Shown one piece after another: positions 12,187 to 25,100 of a DNA stretch of 64,000 nucleotides. A program made the translations under genes and the position numbers. This DNA comes from Glandiceps talaboti. Its lineage: Eukaryota; Hemichordata; Enteropneusta; Spengelidae. The DNA is taken from NCBI RefSeq assembly GCF_964340395.1, contig NC_135558.1, forward strand, positions 23,012,064 to 23,076,063, read 5' to 3'. Position 1 is the first letter of the stretch. Every line of letters starts with the position of its first letter. Under the pieces are notes generated by a model, which saw only the letters and a program-made list of their open reading frames with translations, made no database searches and was not told the DNA's origin.

Positions 12187-15059
12187 AACGGACAGACACC
12201 GCACCATGCCTATAGCAATATAGTCTAGCTGCTAGACAGTGGGCTTTCTTCTCAACACTCTGTTTGCGAAAGGTGGCATACAATTGCTCTCACTGACAGT
12301 GAGCAGAAAAGCCTGAGGGGTCTAGCAGCAAGATTGATAGCACTACTGAACCTGATCAGTTCAGTTGTGCTAATAAGTCAAATTATGTTGTGTGCTCATC
12401 AATATTCAACATTTAATACTGATTCAACATTTGCGAAACAATTCTCAGTTCTTTAAAAGTCAAAATCTAAATTGTAAATTACTTTTGTAAGAGATATAGG
12501 AGTGTCACATAGAATGGGTGCACAGCAACCTTCAATGTTTTCTTTTGATGACTCTCTTGAAAACTGACATTGAAAACAAAACAACATGCCATATGCTGGT
12601 TCTAGGAAAGACAAAAGTTGGTTTAGCCACTAGGAGTGCTGTTTTGGAGCTGTTTTGGAGCTGTTTTGGAGCTAGAAATGAGATAAAAGATTTCATGGTT
12701 TGACCACTAGGAGTGCTGTTTTCAAGCTGTTTTGGAGCTAGAAATGAGATTAAAGATTTCATGGTTTGACCACTAGGAGTGCTGTTTTCAAGCTGTTTTG
12801 GAGCTAGAAGTGAGATAAAAGATTTCATGGTTTGACCACTAGGAGTGCTGTTTTCAAGCTGTTTTGGAGCTAGAAGTGAGATAAAAGATTTCATTGTTTG
12901 ACCACTAGGAGTGCTGTTTTCAAGCTGTTTTCAAGCTAGAAATGAGAGATAAAAGATTTCATGGTTTGGCCACTAGGAGTGCTGTTTTCAAGCTAGAAAT
13001 GAGATAAAAGATTTCATAGTTTGACCACTAGGAGTGCTGTTTTCAAACTGTGATAAAAGATTTCATGGTTTGACCACTAGGAGTGCTGTTTTCAAGCTGT
13101 TTTGGAGCTAGAAGTGAGATAAAAGATTTCATGGTTTGGCCACTAGGAGTGTTTTCAAACTGTGATAAAAGATTTCATGGTTTGACCACTAGGAGTGCTG
13201 TTTTCAAGCTGTTTTGGAGCTAGAAGTGAGATAAAAGATTTCATAGTTTGGTCACTAGGAGTGCTGTTTTCAAGCTGTTTTGGAGCTAGAAGTGTGATAA
13301 AAGATTTCATGGTTTGACCACTAGGAGTGCTGTTTTCAAGCTGTTTTGGAGCCAGAAGTGAGATAAAAGATTTCATAGTTTGACCACTAGGAGTGCTGTT
13401 TTCAAGCTGTTTTGGAGCTAGAAGTGAGATAAAAGATTTCATAGTTTGGTCACTAGGAGTGCTGTTTTCAAGCTGTTTTGGAGCTAGAAGTGTGATAAAA
13501 GATTTCATGGTTTGACCACTAGGAGTGCTGTTTTCAAGCTGTTTTGGAGCTAGAAGTGAGATAAAAGATTTCATGGTTTGACCACTAGGAGTGCTGTTTT
13601 CAAGCTGTTTTGGAGCTAGAAGTGAGATAAAAGATTTCATGGTTTGGCCACTAGGAGTGCTGTTTTCAAGCTGTTTTGGAGCTAGAAGTGAGATAAAAGA
13701 TTTCATAGTTTGGTCACTAGGAGTGCTGTTTTCAAGCTGTTTTGGAGCTAGAAGTGAGATAAAAGATTTCATGGTTTGGCCACTAGGAGTGCTGTTTTCA
13801 AGCTGTTTTGGAGCTAGAAGTGAGATAAAAGATTTCATGGTTTGACCACTAGGAGTGCTGTTTTCAAGCTGTTTTGGAGCTAGAAGTGAGATAAAAGATT
13901 TCATAGTTTGGTCACTAGGAGTGCTGTTTTCAAACTGTGATAAAAGATTTCACGGTTTGACCACTAGGAGTGCTGTTTTCAAGCTACAAATGAGATAAAA
14001 GATTTCATGGTTTGGCCACTGGGAGTGCTGTTTTCAAGCTGTTTTGGAGCTAGAAGTGAGATAAAAGATTTCATAGTTTGACCACTAAGAGTCCTGCTTT
14101 CAAGCTGTTTTGGAGCTAGAAGTGAGATAAAAGATTTCATGTTTTGGCCACTGGGAGTGCTGTTTTCAAGCTGTTTTGGAGCTAGAAGTGAGATAAAAGA
14201 TTTCATAGTTTGACCACTAGGAGTGCTGTTTTCAAGCTGTTTTGGAGCTAGAAGTGAGATAAAAGATTTCATGGTTTGACCACTAGGAGTGCTGTTTTCA
14301 AGCTGTTTTGGAGCTAGAAGTGAGATAAAAGATTTCATAGTTTGACCACTAGGAGTGCTGTTTTCAAGCTGTTTTGGAGCTAGAAGTGAGATAAAAGATT
14401 TCATAGTTTGACCACTAGGAGTGCTGTTTTCAAGCAGACTAGTGAAGTATTGTAGCACCATTCATTTTTCATGTTGTTCCAGCTGTACTATTTTACTATA
14501 GACTACCAGTACTCAAACTTGTCGAACAATTACTGTAGTGCTATTTTTAGAATACAAAGTTCCTTAACATACATTTCATTCACAGCTTCATGGGTCATTG
14601 GAATGTTGGAATACATTGGGACTTCTCTTACCTGGATCACAATCATCGACATTATTTTCACAATTCTTTCCATCATATCCATTTTCACACACACATGTAT
14701 AGGAGCCATGAACATTAGCACAGTCAGCACCATTTTGACATGGGTTAAACATACATTCATCTACATCATCAGCACACTTCATACCTGTAATCAAATAGTA
14801 CAGATTAGTTCATGTCAGACATGTGTGGTTCAAAGCCAACAAAACAGTTTGAATACACACATAATATAACGTTTGTCACTCTGGTTAAGTTTGAAAATAA
14901 GGGTTGCACAGATAACATAATGGTCAAAGGTTACATCATTACTCTAATAATCTCTCAATTCTTCCATGTTAAAATGTGTACGAGTAAACCTATGCTAACT
15001 TCTGGAATTTAATATCTTGCTGATAGTCTTTGTCCATGTATGTGTACGTGTATGTGTAT

Positions 15060-15101
<42 letters not shown>

Positions 15102-18100
15102 TTGTGTATGTGCATGTCTATGTGCATGTATGTGTAAGTGTACGTGTGTATGTGTGTGTATGTGTGTGCATGTGTCTGTGCATGTGTCTGTGCATGTGTC
15201 TGTGCATGCGTGCATGTACATGTGTGCATCCCCATGCATTTATGGCATGCAGGTTTACAGATACATGCGCTTTATCTGTTTATGTGGGAATGTGTATGTG
15301 AATACAAACTCCAAGCTTACCAGTAAAACCACCGACACATGAGCAAGTATACTCCAGATAAGTAGACGTTGGTTGGCATGATGCTCCATTCTCACAATCA
15401 TGATGAGCACACGGATCCAACATGTCTTCACAGAACTCGCCAGTATACGGTGGTTGACAGGCACAACTAAAACCATTCAGTTGATCATAGCATGTTCCTC
15501 CATTTGCACAGGAGTCATTTTCACAATCATCAATATTTTCTTCACAGTTGATACCTGTGTAACCTGGAGTACATCTACATTGATAGCTATCAAATAAATC
15601 TTCACAATATCCACTATGTTGACAGGGATTAGAGGAGCATTCATCATATTCTGTCTCACACTGTGCACCAGTGTATCCAGACAGACAGCTACATGAGAAC
15701 TCATTAACACCATCCATACATGTACCGCCATACTTGCAAGGGTTGCTAGAACACTCATCAACATCAGACCAACAAAGGGCATCGAAGTATCCTGATGGAC
15801 AATCACAAGTAAAACTGTTGATACCATCTATACAAATCCCACCATTTGCACATGGATTGGACAAACACTCATTTAAATTGATTTGACAGAGTTCACCATG
15901 GTATCCTGGTGCACAAGAACAGTGGTAGGAATTAATCTTGTCCTCACATCTAGCATCATTTTGACATGGATTACTTGCACATTCATTGATATTCACCTCA
16001 CAGTTACCACCTGAAACATAACCAGAGAGAGAAGTAAATCTTTGCAAACATCAACACTGCACAGAAAGAGAAGTATACCCTCTGCAAACATCAACACTGG
16101 ATATAAAGATACATAAGAACAAAACAAGCTATAACTCACATCAAAGATTGTTACACGTCACGTCACGTTACGTCGCATCACATCACATCACATCACATCA
16201 CATCACATCACATCACAGTCTGTGGGTCAGGGTTTGTGGGAAATCTCATCAACTGCTATTTGTCAGATTGTAATTTTACACATTTATGGCTCATCAATTT
16301 CAAATATTTCATGTTTAAAGTAAATTGAAATTTCCAGACTTTCCCAAATTACATTCTGATATCGCTCAACTTTACACGACTTTCAAGGAACATATTAACT
16401 GTAAAGTTGACTGTCAACTATAAGGTCTAATTGACTGTCAACTATAAGGTCTAATTGACTGTCAACTATAAGGTCTAATTGACTGTCAACTATAAGGTCT
16501 AATTGACTGTCAACTATAAGGTCTAATTGACTGTCAACTATAAGGTCTAATTGATTGTTTCCAAAATATCACTTATTCCTGTTGTGATAAATAATCCCTG
16601 CTCCAGTTTTCTATATTGTACTTACCAGTAATTCCAGGTATGCAATCACATCTATAACCGTTGACCTGGTTTTCACATGTTCCACCAAATAGACATGGAT
16701 TACTCTCACATTCGTTAATTTCAATATCACAATCTGTACCCTGGTATCCTGGATGGCATTCACAGAAGTAGGAATTGACACGATCTCTACAATTGCCATG
16801 CACACATGGGGAAGTCCTACAATCATTGATGTTGGTTTCACAGTGTATACCTGTAAAACCTGGGGGTGACACAAAGTTTTATCAAATTATTTCTAAGAAG
16901 CATTTTGGCTCTACTTACTTGTAATAAAACAAACTGGAGTCTAGACACATGCTCTTCAGTCAAGTTTTGCATTTATATAACACCTAGTATAATCAGTAAA
17001 TCAAAAGACTTTATTTTGTTTAGTTTGGCTGGGTCATGAGATTTATTTTTCAATAAAGATGCTTTATGAATTTCAGAGAGAAATTCTGAGTTTACAGTAA
17101 TAGGTCAGAGTTCTTTTAGTGATGACAGGTTGCTAATCTACATGTCAACAGCTAAACACCTGCTAGGGTTTGTGTACATCCAATCAGCGTTAATGAAGCA
17201 GACACCTAAACCAGACTGCAGTGGATATGTGCTTCTTATAACATCAAAGTTGGAAGGATGAATTTAGTTGATACTACATGTCATTGCTTGGCGTTATTTA
17301 CTACCTGTGTACTGTGTGTGACCCATTATGATATCAACACAATCATGGCATTTAAGGCCACAGCAACCGAGGGTACTAACATCAATGAACGGCCAATTGG
17401 ATTCTGGACTCTAACTGAACATAGTACCGTGTGATGTGGTGAGTTCTCATCTTGCTGACAATTAATATACAACATCCTAAAGACCATCTAAAAGTCACTT
17501 GAACTATACTTTTCACGTCTATGACTATTTGATGCCATATGGACTATAATTCATTAAATATTTAGTAGTACAGTCAGTCATCACAATAATCATATCACTT
17601 TTGTTTTTTAGTTTGCACAAAACTCATAACGATATCACTGCATTGCTCTAAGTTTTTTGTCATTTGTTATGTAATATCAGTTCTATATATGTTATGGAGT
17701 ATTGTGAAGTGCTATGTGTTGTATTGTGAAGTGCTATGTGTTGTTATGGAGTATTGTGAAGTGCTATGTGTTGTATTGTGAAGTGCTATGTGTTGTATTG
17801 TGAAGTGCTATGTGTTGTTATGGAGTATTGTGAAGTGCTATGTGTTGTTATGGAGTATTGTGAAGTGCTATGTGTTGTTCTCTGTTGATACAATAAACAA
17901 TAAATAGTTCTTTGTGTCATTTCATCAAATTGTAACAGACTGACACCTGTTTAAACAACTTTTCAATTTAGTGCCAATGTCAGCCCTTAGTACTATATAC
18001 CTTAAACAATACAGGTTAGATGTTGGCAATAATTTGGGAATATTCTCAATATGTTTGTGCTGTATGGTGTATAGCAACATTCTAAGTCCTGTGTCACATG

Positions 18101-21100
18101 ACACTTCATTCTTCATGAATCTGTGCTACAAAATTTGATATAATGCAAACTTACCATTAATACAAGTACAGGTATATCCATTGACTAGATCTTGACAGGT
18201 AGCACCATGCTGACATGGAGCTGAGGCACATTCATCAAGGTTGATCTCACAATTCTTGCCTTGATATCCAGATACACAGTCACAGTAATATTGGTCAATA
18301 CCATCATTACAATATCCACCATTCTGACATGGTTCACTGCCACACTCCTCTATATCTCTTTCACAATATGTACCAGCATAACCTGTTGATGTCACAACAC
18401 ACATATATTTCTCAGTAATCAGGGCAGTAGTTGCAGCATCAGATTATGAGAGTCAGGCCACTAGATAAGCTACTTGCTATACAGGACACCTCATATTGAC
18501 TAAAACAGCTGAAAATGATGCTACATTGTCATACAGTAATCAAGGTCAGTTTTGTGTTTGTACAATGATGTGTATCAGGAACATACCTAAAAAGTGTTCA
18601 TTTCCTTCAGATAAATAGTCAGGTTACATGTATTGTTCTAATAAATATTTACATTTTCTAAGACCCATGATGCAACAGTTTACCACTGAAAGAACACCAG
18701 GTGAAAAAAAAAAAAAATTTAAATTTGGTGTTTCTTGACAACTGATCTGAAATCATGAAATGACTTTCCAACACCCAAAGTATAACCAACACAATAGATA
18801 TCAAGTTTACCTGGCATACAGACACATTGGAAAGACCCTGTCCTGTCCAGGCAAGTACCATGATTTTTACATGGTGAGGAAAGACACTCATTAATGTTGA
18901 CTTCACAACGGAGTCCATTAAATCCTGTTCTACATTCACAATGGAAATAACCAGGTTCATTGACACATGTTCCACCATGTTCACATGGATCGTTTTCTGA
19001 AATGTAAAGAAAGCAAAAATTTACACTAATCATTTTGGATAAATAAGCAGATATACCATCAACATACACTACTTTAAGCCTTTAAGTCTTCATTCACATA
19101 ATAACATGTGACTACAGTATAACATTAACACTACAAAATGTAATTCAACTTTCTTTTCATTTGGAAATATTTCACCTGCTTTATACCATACCATAAAAAA
19201 GAAGAAGAAGTGACTTACCAGTGTCACATTCATCAATATCGCCACTGCAGTCACTACCCATGTAACCATTAGGACATGTACAAACAGCATTACCATCTAC
19301 AGGACTAGTATCACAAATAGCATCAGGATGACATGGATTACTGACACAAGCATCTTCCAAGTGACATAGCAGTCCTGTCCACCCTGGTGAACAGTCACAC
19401 CAGACTGATGCAACCCTATCATAGCAGGTACCACCATTATAACATTCAGTGTTGGCACAATCATCAATGTTTTCACTGCAGTCATTGGCTGTCCAACCAT
19501 TTACACATACACACATGAAGCTGCCAGCATTGTTGATGCAAGTGCCACCATTTTTACACCGATTTGTATTTTCAACACATTCATCAATGTCCATTGTACA
19601 AAACAGACCTATAGATGAGACACAAAGGCAACAGTTATCTTTATTGAACTTTTAGTGATACAACCAATACCATTGTTTTAGTTTGGGTACGCAATATTGA
19701 CACTAGAGGGCACTAGACTTATAGATAATAGAGGCGAGATCAATAGTTCAATGTAGGATAAAAAACTAAATTCTTTAAGTTAAACCTCAGAACCCCCCCC
19801 CCCCCATCTAACAAGCCAAAATTGAAAACTGTTTCAGATAGCATAATCAATTTCTCAAATCAATATGTATTAGTATGTAGTGCGATGATGAGGAAAAAAT
19901 AGTTCTTTTGTTGACACATTACTTTATTTTCGTCCATGCATTTACTATGGCGAAAATTCTTCTATTTCTCAACTTGATATTTTTTAGAAATATTTGCATT
20001 TTTTAAGGGGTACAAAACAGATCCATTATAAGAAAAATAAATCGTTTTTATGGGATAGGAACTAAAGTGGCTCATCCACCCCCCCCCCCACCCCCACCCC
20101 ACTACTACAAGAATTTAGTTTTTTATCCTACAATAAATAAGTTTCCATCGAAACTAATTTCTGTGAGACATGATATTTTCCTTTTGGTGAAAAACTAATC
20201 AGTAACCCACTTTAATTCCTCCAAGCCATGCCAAGAAATTTTTAGCCCAGTCCCAGCTCCTTCCACCATACCTAGCTCCATATTTGGATAGCTTAGTCTC
20301 CCACCTAAGTGGCAGTTAGCACATGCGTACTTGTGTCTTTTATCACTCTAAGGAGGACAACAAATTCACAAGGAGACTGTGGGGAAGGTGGGAGGGATCC
20401 CAACAGGTAAGCATCATCTCTCACAGAAATTAGTTTTGGTAGAAACTTCAATTCTGTTCAATTATGTTATGCTGTAAATATTGATTTTTAACTACAAATA
20501 TGGCCGCCATTCGGATGAATTTGCATATGTTGCGAAACAAAGTCACCTGCATATGTCCCAAATGACATTTCACCTCTGTGCCAAGATTGAAAGAAATCGG
20601 ACATTGCATCTCTGAGAAATTATGTATTATGGACAGACGGACGGACTGACACACAGACAGACGGAGCCCATTGCAATACTCCCTCCTCATATACAATGAG
20701 ACATAATTTTGATTGATAGGTTGGTGCGGGGAAGAAAAAATGTTGGTTCATTTAGCATAAATAACTCACAAGTCAAGATCAATGTTCAATGTGTTTTTTG
20801 TTGGTGATTCAGAACTCACCTGTAAATGAGGCAGGGCAATCACATGTATATGCATTGATACCATCTATACATGTTGCTCCATTCTGACATTGGTTTGATA
20901 TGCAATCATCAATATTAATTTCACAATTGTCACCTGTGAATCCTGCCAATGAAGATTAAAGAATAAATCATTACTCCATGACTGAAGGACAGTTTTGTAC
21001 TGATACCAGGATGGTAAAAGTTTAGCAATCATATAAAAACACACAACAGGTTTTAGAGACTCCTCACATACATGTTCCAAAATATGGGTGAGTTCACAAC

Positions 21101-22066
21101 ATGTTGAAATTGATAGACATTAACTTTTTCAAACACATATATATTTATGATTTTGTAAATTTCCATAGGTGTAAAAACTGCAGTAAGTTGTACACTGACA
21201 TTGATACTTTACTAATCATATCACATACCTATTGCACAGGTACATTCATATGTAAGTTGTCCAGTTGCTGTACATGTGCCTCCATTTATACACTCAGTTG
21301 GTTTCTCACATGGTACATACTCTATTTCACAGCGATCTCCCCAATATTCTAGGGTACACAGGCACTCAGAGCCACCATTGAGATTGACACAAGTTCCACC
21401 ATTTACACACAATAATGGGTACTCAATACATTCATTAATGTCTACTTCACATAGCGGACCTGTAAAACCTGGTGGACATGTACAAGCATACCCATCTAAT
21501 GTTGAATCACAGGTTGCTCCATTTCTACATGGGCTACTAGCACATGGATCTAGAGCATTACATGTTGGACCTGCAAATTGAAAATAAAAGACACAATTGC
21601 AATACAATATTTGGATTACTTGGAAATGTGCAATGATATCAAATCAGAAATAAAATATCTCATTTCAGTTTCAGTATTGCGTGATTCATGAATGGTTCTT
21701 GACTGTTATTATGATATGATAAGATACATTAAGTACAAGACTTGGTATTTACCTGTAAATCCATTCCTACAGTTGCAAGTAAATTCAGATAACGTTGTTA
21801 AAACACAAGTGCCGCCATTATTACAAGGATGAGAATTATCACATATATTTTGTTCTCTGAGCTCACACAGTGTTCCAGAATAACCAACAGGGCATGAACA
21901 ATCAATGCTTAATCCATTTTCATTGAAGAATACATTACAAGTTCCACCATTTTCACAGGGGGTATCCTCCCAGCAAGGGTCATTGTAGCTGCAATATTCT
22001 CCTGTATATCCCTCTGCACAACTGTAAAATAAAAGAAGTTAAAATTATTCCATCTCATATACATAT

Positions 22067-22122
<56 letters not shown>

Positions 22123-25100
22123 GAATTTGTATAGCACTAAAATCCAATACAATATAATGTTCTATGGCACAACTTAACTATCTCTCTACTAACAAATATC
22201 TTTTACAGTAGAGAAATAATACTTTGTAACTTTGCTCACTTTGAAATTGGATTTTCTCACTCCTGCAAACAGTCAAAAAATACAAAAATGTGTGTAATTT
22301 CAATGGATAGTTTAAAGAATGTTATAGACTGATATTTGGTGGTATGTTGTAAGGACCAGTGGTGTTGATTTCTGACTTTACAGACAACCTTGTGACACCA
22401 GTGAAGGTTTTTGTTACAGATAATAAATATCTGATCAGCAAAATTGTCTTTGAATTCAAAATTATAATCCAAACAGGTCATAATTGATGTTACCTGGCCT
22501 ATATATGCAACCTTTATTTTCACAGTTGTAATTTTAACCTCTCTAACATGACTATTATAATGCGGCTCTATATTTGATAGCCTGAAAGTGTCATAAAGTA
22601 CACACATAGATACATGAATTTAGACATTTCAGTAGACAAATGACTTATAAAACTTTCATACAAATATTACTATATTGAACTCATTTCTAATGGTGATATA
22701 GTTACATTGTACTTGTCTGTCCCTGTTGTGTTGGACATGTTTATTCTCAAGGACTGGATTACATCCTTCTTAGTTATGTAGTTTTTTTAAATTAGTCTTT
22801 TCATTGTTCAGTCCCATTACTAATACATGATGGTCAAAAATAAAAGGAATTATCTAGAACAATTTCAGCGGTTCCCAACCTCGGACCGCTGTATTTTTCT
22901 CATTGCAGGTCAGTGCTTGACATTAGCAGTTGTCCAGGACATAATTTCAATAACCATAATTTACTCAGTTAGGCCAATAGAAATCAAAAGAGTTCCCTTA
23001 AAATCAGACTGCCAGTCCTTCTCCTCTAAACTGTGCTCATCCTAACTAACTTTAAATAAACTGTATTTTCCACATGTGCAAACCTATACTGTGAATGCAC
23101 TGGGTCTGTACAGGCTTCACTTTGATTAGCACTATTGTTACACAACTTGTCACATGATAACAAAATAAAGACAATGTACATCAATATGTGTAAACACTAG
23201 TAATGACTCATGAACAGTATCACAAAGATTATGACAAAGGAAAGATGTCCAAGCTGACACCTTGTCACAACTGTCACTTTGTCAGTTATACTTGATACAG
23301 TCACCACACTATACATTTAACCAGTATTTCACAAAGTTATATATGTATGTCTAAACTCTAATTTACTACTTTTACAAACAAAGTCTCTATCACTGATGAC
23401 AGACAGTAGTAGTTCAGTTGGGATAATTAATTCAGAATCTATTAAGCCTTGTAAATGAACTTATGTAATTATGGTTGGGTTCCCCTTCCTTTGTTTTGCC
23501 TTGTAAAGGATTTAGAATGGTATCATGATATTTCCTTTGTCAGCCAAAGTCTATTCATTGGAAAGTGTGGCATTCATTTGAATGACAACAGAAGGCAGCA
23601 AGCACCCTGACAAAAGTCCTTGCTTTAGGTTTTAAAACTGTTGAAAGGGTTACAAATTGAAAGGGAAGAAGCTCCAGGATGCGGGCACTAAATTACCATC
23701 CTCCCCCTTTTTGTCATTTGAGTTCAAAATGATGACATAAACATAAGTGGGTAACAAGTGAGGCAGATCACAAAAGTGACTATGCAAGTCCACCAATGTG
23801 TCATCAAAGTGTTTTATACTGTTTACTTTCACAATTACAAACCTTACATGTCCACCTTAATCAGACATCACCTTGACGTTTTTATATACTAACACAACAA
23901 GTTCACAGGTTTTTGTGTAATATTACAAATTATCAATTGAATTGGGTTTTTTTTTTTTTACAAAATACTGCTGTTTCTGGTAGTGCTGGTGTGTTATTTG
24001 AATTGTTTCTTTTGGGTTTTTTTTTACAAAATACTGCTGTTTCTAGTAGTGTTGGTGCGTTATTTGAATTTTTTTTTTTTTTTTTTCCCCAAAATACTGC
24101 TGTTCTGGTAAGTGCTGGTGTGTTATTTCAAACAAGATTTCATGAAATTATAATCAGTGTTCTCAACAAATTATTCTGAAATGCTTGATATCTGAAGGGA
24201 ATAACTTTAAAACTAACAAATTAAATCATTTACAGAGGGAAAATTTATTACAGGTGGGGTTATGCCCTGAAAAGACTGTGGGAAAACTATAACACAGTTT
24301 GTTAACTGACAAAATTTGATTATTTCCTATAATATGTAACTCCTAAGAGAATACAAATCAGCCCCTAACCCTTTTACTCTTTGTTACAAAATTGACCAAA
24401 AATGACATGTTTGTAACCATACTCCCAGATGGCCTACTAACTTATGCTTTCCTGATTAGTCAACTAAACGATAAGTGATTTTAATAACATGTTCCTGCAT
24501 AATAATGAGGACTGGATCACCCTAGTTATCCATTCGTGGGAAACTTCTTCTTCCATTGAATTTTCCAAAAGTGATCTTTTCAGCATGACAATAGAAGCAA
24601 ACAAAGATGGCAGACAAAATATAGTATAGAGTGAAATGGCCGGGCTTTCTTTTCAAAAAAACAATAGAGCAACCAGGTAGCTTTAACATATGTGATACTT
24701 TTTGACTTTTCAAAAGGGAAATCAACACAGTTTACTGTGTTTATTCATAACTTTAGCCTGTTTTCTGTTAAAGATAATTGAGTAATATAAAATAAATGTA
24801 GAATTTTGAAATTCTTCATAGGGTAAATTATGAAAATGTAATGGTTCCTGATGAGATGACAATGAGAGTGTTTGATTAGCACCATATGTCATTACACGAT
24901 ACCAACTCACTCACTGTAAATCCTTCAACTCAAACTTGTTCTCCTGTGTTTGTCAACTTACACAAAGTCTACATTCAATTTATAGATTAATGGTTGCTAA
25001 CTTCTGTTCATGAAATCTACATAAAATGTCGATTTAAAATTTCTAAACTGAGAAAATAAAAGAATACACAAAGAGACTTCATCTCTTGTACTAATTACTA

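Noticed and set aside
13155-13904. 249-codon minus-strand ORF with 22-residue repeats
   Set aside because: It exactly follows the 66-bp minisatellite; neighbouring units are open on the plus strand too, and it lies in a Notch intron.
15477-15827. 116-codon alternative minus-strand frame
   Set aside because: It is a +1 shadow of the EGF frame in exon 10; the cysteine pattern and splice phases support the other frame.
21276-21581. 101-codon plus-strand ORF
   Set aside because: It is antisense shadow of the EGF3-6 exon.
1-22021. Identity as crumbs, Jagged, fibropellin or another EGF protein
   Set aside because: No laminin-G, DSL or CUB parts are seen, and the repeat-by-repeat signatures match Notch specifically.
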